This document shows, piece by piece, positions 60,674 through 64,000 of a stretch of 64,000 nucleotides of DNA. The notes under the pieces are model-generated. The model did not search any database. It was not told where the DNA came from and saw only the letters and a list, made by a program, of their open reading frames with translations. The DNA is from CALELM01 sp045617105 (GTDB lineage: Bacteria > Bacillota > Negativicutes > Selenomonadales > Selenomonadaceae): assembly GCA_045617105.1 (NCBI GenBank), contig JAZLHW010000016.1, positions 1 through 64,000 on the forward strand, read 5' to 3'. Both the position numbers and the translations under genes were made by a program. How positions within the stretch are numbered: position 1 is the stretch's first letter; each line of letters opens with the position of its first letter.

Positions 60674-61921
60674 ATGACAACAAGTATGGCAGCATCTCAC
60701 GCAGCGAGCAAGCGATTGAAGGATGCTATTTTTGGTGCGGCTTCCGCATGTCGTGAGGCAGCAGCAAAATTTGGTGCTGATAAGGTTACGAACGCAACTA
60801 TGGGTGTTATGATGGATGAAGAAGGTAAATTGGCTTGCCTTCCAACGATGGAACGGGTTTATCGTTCGTTGCCAATGGAGGATTTGATTGCTTATGCTCC
60901 TATTGCAGGTCTTCCGGATTATTTGAATGCCGTAATTGATCTTACTTTTGCCGAGCAGAAGCCGGAAGGGTATACTGCTGCAATTGCGACGGCTGGCGGA
61001 ACAGGTGCCATTCATCATGCAGTTGCAAATTATGCTGAGAAAGGCGACAAGGTTTTGACTTCTGATTGGTTCTGGGGTACCTATAATGTTATTTGCCAGG
61101 AGGAAGGCTGCGGTCTTGTCAATTATAAACTGTTTGATGAAAAGCAAAATTTCAATATTGCAGATTTTAAGGATAAAGTTGATGAACTGATGCGTTCTCA
61201 GGATTCTTTGCTGACGATTATCAATACACCTGCCCATAATCCTACTGGATTCAGTTTGACAGACGAGGATTGGGATCATGTTCTTGATATTTTCAAGGCT
61301 TATGCGGCAAAAGGCAAGAAAATGAGCCTTTTGGTTGATATTGCATATATTGACTATGCAGGCGAAAAGCAGGAAACGCGCAAGTTTATGAAGAAGTTCG
61401 GTAATTTGCCTGACAATATTTTGACTATGTTCTCGTTTAGTATGTCAAAGGGATATACGTTCTATGGTCAGCGTACCGGTGCCATTGTCGGTGTTTCTTC
61501 CAGCAAGGAAGTGATTACAGAATTTGCTGAGATCAACAAGTACACAAGCCGTGCAACTTGGTCTAATATCAATCGTGGAGCGATGACACTTCTTACACGT
61601 ATTCAGCAGGACAAGGCTGCTTTGGCACAATTTGAGAAGGAACGTGATGATTTTTATAAGATGATTCAAGCACGTGGAGAAATCTTTATGGCAGAGGCAA
61701 GAAATTGCGGACTGAATGCTCTGCCGTACAAGGGAGGTTTTTTCCTTTCGGTTCCTGCAAACGATCCTGCTGCTGTTTGCGAGAAGCTGCATGATGATTT
61801 GATCTTTGCGGTTCCGTTGAAGCTGGGTGTCCGCATTGCGGCTTGTTCTGTGGCCTCAAAGAAAATGAGCGGAATTGCAGAAAAGGTATATAAGGCATTG
61901 AACGCAGTTGAAGGGAAATAA
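60674..61921 (+). CDS. Class I aminotransferase (aspartate/aromatic type)
   Basis: PLP aminotransferase of fold type I, 415 residues. PLP lysine K259 is in SFSMSKGYTFYGQRTGAIVG, and NTPAHNPTGFSLTDEDW is the aromatic/aspartate-type motif. APIAGLPDYLNAVIDL fits the Ib-like subgroup. The amino donor could be aspartate, tyrosine or phenylalanine; sequence alone does not decide. It has an extended -10 (TGTTATAAT at 60599-60607), AAAGGGG before ATG 60674 and its own terminator. Confidence 0.85.
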   Translation: MTTSMAASHAASKRLKDAIFGAASACREAAAKFGADKVTNATMGVMMDEEGKLACLPTMERVYRSLPMEDLIAYAPIAGLPDYLNAVIDLTFAEQKPEGYTAAIATAGGTGAIHHAVANYAEKGDKVLTSDWFWGTYNVICQEEGCGLVNYKLFDEKQNFNIADFKDKVDELMRSQDSLLTIINTPAHNPTGFSLTDEDWDHVLDIFKAYAAKGKKMSLLVDIAYIDYAGEKQETRKFMKKFGNLPDNILTMFSFSMSKGYTFYGQRTGAIVGVSSSKEVITEFAEINKYTSRATWSNINRGAMTLLTRIQQDKAALAQFEKERDDFYKMIQARGEIFMAEARNCGLNALPYKGGFFLSVPANDPAAVCEKLHDDLIFAVPLKLGVRIAACSVASKKMSGIAEKVYKALNAVEGK

Positions 61922-61940
61922 CCATATCTAGGATAACATT

Positions 61941-61979
61941 AGGAGAATTCTTCGATGATAGGAAGGGTTCTCCTTTTTT
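61941..61979 (+). terminator. Terminator after the aminotransferase gene
   Basis: AGGAGAA and CTTC on the left pair with GAAG and TTCTCCT on the right around a GATGATAG loop, followed by six T. Confidence 0.88.
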
Positions 61980-62063
61980 GATGGCAGGTAAAGGGTATGC
62001 GTCTTAAGATGCAGGATAGAGGGGAAGCCTGTCGTACCGCTTGATTTCTGAAAAGAAAATGCA

Positions 62064-62093
62064 TTGCTTTTTATCGAATGATTGCGTTATAAT
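62064..62093 (+). promoter_or_regulatory. Promoter of fur
   Basis: TTGCTT at 62064, 18 bases, TATAAT at 62088-62093. The surrounding AAAATGC...GCGTTATAAT matches the module found before rodZ and in the repeats, with identical spacing. Confidence 0.6.
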
Positions 62094-62155
62094 GTTTTTG
62101 ACTTTAGTTCCATGAATGTGTTTGTTGATTTTTATGGGCAAGGGAGAAAACTATC

Positions 62156-62617
62156 ATGTCCAAGACGTTTACAATGGAAGATTTAAGAAGGAAGCTCCAG
62201 GAACGTCAGCATAAGATGACTCCTCAGAGACAGATTGTGCTTCAGATTTTTTTAGATCATCCGGGCGAACATTTGAGTGCAGAGGATGTGCATGGGCTTC
62301 TTCGGGATAAGCAGATAGAAATTGGCTTAGCTACAGTGTATCGTAGTTTGGAATTGCTCAGTGAGTTAAGTATTTTGCAGAAAATGGAATTTGGTGATGG
62401 ATGCAATCGGTATGAGGTGAATGCATTGGATCCAGATGTTCATCATCATCATCACCTTATTTGTGTAACATGTGGAAAAGTTACGGAATTTGAAGATGAT
62501 CTCTTGGATCATTTGGAGAAAAATATTGCCAGCAAGTGTGGTTTCAAGACGATAGATCATCAAGTGAAATTTTTGGGCTATTGTAAGGAGTGCCAGAAAA
62601 AGAGTGAAAATTCGTAG
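62156..62617 (+). CDS. fur: Fur family metal-dependent repressor
   Basis: A 153-residue regulator. The winged helix covers about 10-85 (MTPQRQIVLQIF, ATVYRSLELL). A run of five histidines at 96-100 is the metal site region, and two CxxC pairs, C103-C106 and C143-C146, form the structural zinc site. Fur fits better than PerR or Zur by overall pattern, but this is not certain. The gene overlaps the hemZ start, which suggests iron and haem or porphyrin genes are expressed together. Confidence 0.88.
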   Translation: MSKTFTMEDLRRKLQERQHKMTPQRQIVLQIFLDHPGEHLSAEDVHGLLRDKQIEIGLATVYRSLELLSELSILQKMEFGDGCNRYEVNALDPDVHHHHHLICVTCGKVTEFEDDLLDHLEKNIASKCGFKTIDHQVKFLGYCKECQKKSENS

Positions 62618-64000
62618 GGTTTCGTTGAATAGTGACCATCAAGTAATAGTGAAGATCGTAAAGGAAATATTTGCATTGTTTCGGATGGAAGTAGATGAGA
62701 CGGCTGTTGATGCAGATATTGATTCCTTGGATATCAGAAACGAGCAGATTTCTTTCCAGCCCGTGCGTGTTGCTACGACAGTTACTTTGGATGATCAGGA
62801 GAGGCTTTCTCTTGTCGATGATGGCGGGGAGGATGAACGTGACAGTGCGGCAGTTCATCGAATTATTAAGTTGAATTTGTACCGTATTTTTCGGAAAAGG
62901 TTTCATTTTCCTCCTGCTCCTTGGGGAATTCTTCACGGAGTACGTCCAACGAAGATTGTTCATCGGTGGATTCGGGAAGGGCTGTCACAGGAAAAAATTA
63001 TTTCTCGTCTGCAAATGGATTATGAGTGCAGTGTGGAGAAAGCTTCTCTTATCACGCCAATGGCATTTCGCCAGATTCCTTTTTTGGAAACTTCTGATGA
63101 GAAAACTGTCAGTATTTATGTTGGGATACCGTTTTGCGTGACTCGCTGCTTGTACTGTTCCTTTCCGTCTAATGTCATTCCCTCGGAGGAGAAGATCCGG
63201 GAATTCATGGATGTGCTGAAAAAAGATATCGTTGCGGTGAAAGCTGCTGTCCAGCGTTTTGGTTTTCAGGTACAGAGTATTTATGTTGGTGGGGGGACTC
63301 CAACGAGCCTTCCTGACTTTTTTTTTGCTGAAATGATGGATTTGGTATATAATGCTTTTTATGGGTCTGGGCTTGTTGAGTTTACGGTGGAAGCTGGAAG
63401 ACCGGATACCATGACACCTGCAAAGATCGCTTGCATGAAGAAGTTTCATGTGACGCGCGTGAGTGTCAATCCGCAGACAATGCAGGAACGCACGCTCCGA
63501 TTGATCGGCAGGCGGCACACGCCAGAGGATATCGTGGAAATGTTTCATGCATTGCGTACTGCGGGAATCCCCCATATCAATACGGATTTGATTTTGGGAC
63601 TTCCGGGGGAAACCGCAAAGGATGTGGAAGATACCATGCAAAAGCTCTCTTTGCTTGCTCCAGATGATATTACTTTGCATGCATTAGCACTCAAGCGTGG
63701 TTCACGGCTCAAATTGAAGCTTGATGAGAACGAAGCCGTGAATCTTCCTAGCGATGAAGAAACGAGGCGCATGTCTGAGGTGGCAAATAAGTATGTGACA
63801 AAGCTTGGGATGCGTCCATATTACCTTTATCGGCAAGGATATATGAGCGGGCAGTTGGAGAATGTTGGTTATTGCCGTGAAGGATCAGAAGGCATGTACA
63901 ATATCCAGATTATGGAGGAGCATCAGACAATTCTTGGGGTTGGCGGTGCTGCAACGACAAAGGTCGTTGATTTTAAGGCGAAGAGAATGAAATCTTCGTT
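62604..64000 (+). CDS. hemZ: Coproporphyrinogen dehydrogenase HemZ-like radical SAM protein, 3' end outside the window
   Basis: Oxygen-independent coproporphyrinogen oxidase-like protein, 465 residues visible. A HemZ-type N-terminal region (about 1-165, with WGILHGVRPTKIVH) precedes the radical SAM core with C178, C182 and C185 (PFCVTRCLYCSFPS), YVGGGTPTSLP and RVSVNPQTMQERTL. The start is GTG 62604, which overlaps the end of fur by 14 bases, with AAGGAG 13 bases upstream; a later TTG at 62625 is possible. HemZ acts in haem synthesis in some species, but enzymatic proof is limited. Confidence 0.88.
   Translation, partial: MKIRRVSLNSDHQVIVKIVKEIFALFRMEVDETAVDADIDSLDIRNEQISFQPVRVATTVTLDDQERLSLVDDGGEDERDSAAVHRIIKLNLYRIFRKRFHFPPAPWGILHGVRPTKIVHRWIREGLSQEKIISRLQMDYECSVEKASLITPMAFRQIPFLETSDEKTVSIYVGIPFCVTRCLYCSFPSNVIPSEEKIREFMDVLKKDIVAVKAAVQRFGFQVQSIYVGGGTPTSLPDFFFAEMMDLVYNAFYGSGLVEFTVEAGRPDTMTPAKIACMKKFHVTRVSVNPQTMQERTLRLIGRRHTPEDIVEMFHALRTAGIPHINTDLILGLPGETAKDVEDTMQKLSLLAPDDITLHALALKRGSRLKLKLDENEAVNLPSDEETRRMSEVANKYVTKLGMRPYYLYRQGYMSGQLENVGYCREGSEGMYNIQIMEEHQTILGVGGAATTKVVDFKAKRMKSS

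Overview
The window is an ordinary-looking stretch of chromosome from a low-to-mid GC anaerobic Firmicute. The gene set fits the Negativicutes, most likely Selenomonadaceae. Evidence: a PolC-type replicase, a SepF/YlmH/DivIVA division cluster, a T-box ahead of leuA, many TTG starts, rubredoxin, malate dehydrogenase with ATP-type PEP carboxykinase, and oxygen-independent HemZ. The lineage is inferred from gene content and protein resemblance; no rRNA is present to confirm it. No tRNA, rRNA, CRISPR array, prophage or intact transposon was seen.

Layout. 1-5.2 kb: prs, uvrC, a PHP phosphoesterase, rubredoxin and mdh. 5.2-10.5 kb: a repeat-rich gap, then rodZ, ygiQ, nrdR and a second radical-SAM gene in a tight operon. 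10.5-16.3 kb: a long ylm-type operon (pgeF, yggS, sepF, ylmH, divIVA, lspA, rluD, pyrR) without the usual yggT and ileS. It converges on rqcH. 18.4-20 kb: small genes (CYTH, DUF1294, a secreted FPD-repeat protein, a 67-residue unknown). 20-25.4 kb: polC and a convergent PTS IIBC gene. 25.6-32.9 kb: an M16C metalloprotease, dapA, a secreted unknown and clpB. 33-37.6 kb: cobS and a cobC-like gene, then tsaE-tsaB-rimI-tsaD for tRNA t6A synthesis. 37.7-45.5 kb: corA, small genes, an orphan Phd/YefM-like antitoxin, a TVP38-type membrane protein, rpsO, pnp, nadE and ybaK. 45.6-51.9 kb: thrC, pckA, recG and a VanY-type peptidase. 52.2-64 kb: a PLP enzyme, lexA, T-box-leuA, guaD, fba, a pseudouridine synthase, lysC, an aminotransferase, fur and a 3'-truncated hemZ.

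How the genes work together. mdh, pckA and fba belong to the central C3/C4 carbon route. thrC, lysC, dapA, leuA and the aminotransferase are amino-acid biosynthesis genes. sepF, divIVA, rodZ and the peptidase concern division and envelope. clpB, rqcH and the M16C protease concern protein quality control. The tsa genes, RluA-family enzymes and YbaK act on RNA or translation fidelity.

Most notable observations: (1) a structured interspersed repeat family in at least five intergenic gaps, some copies ending in a promoter-like module, one of which appears to drive tsaD; (2) a DivIVA whose coiled coil is eight 11-residue repeats, each with a cysteine; (3) a PolC with no proofreading exonuclease domain; (4) a perfect 17-bp inverted repeat of AAGTCAA heptads over the clpB promoter, spaced unlike the classic CtsR box; (5) a possible autoregulatory leader before rpsO.
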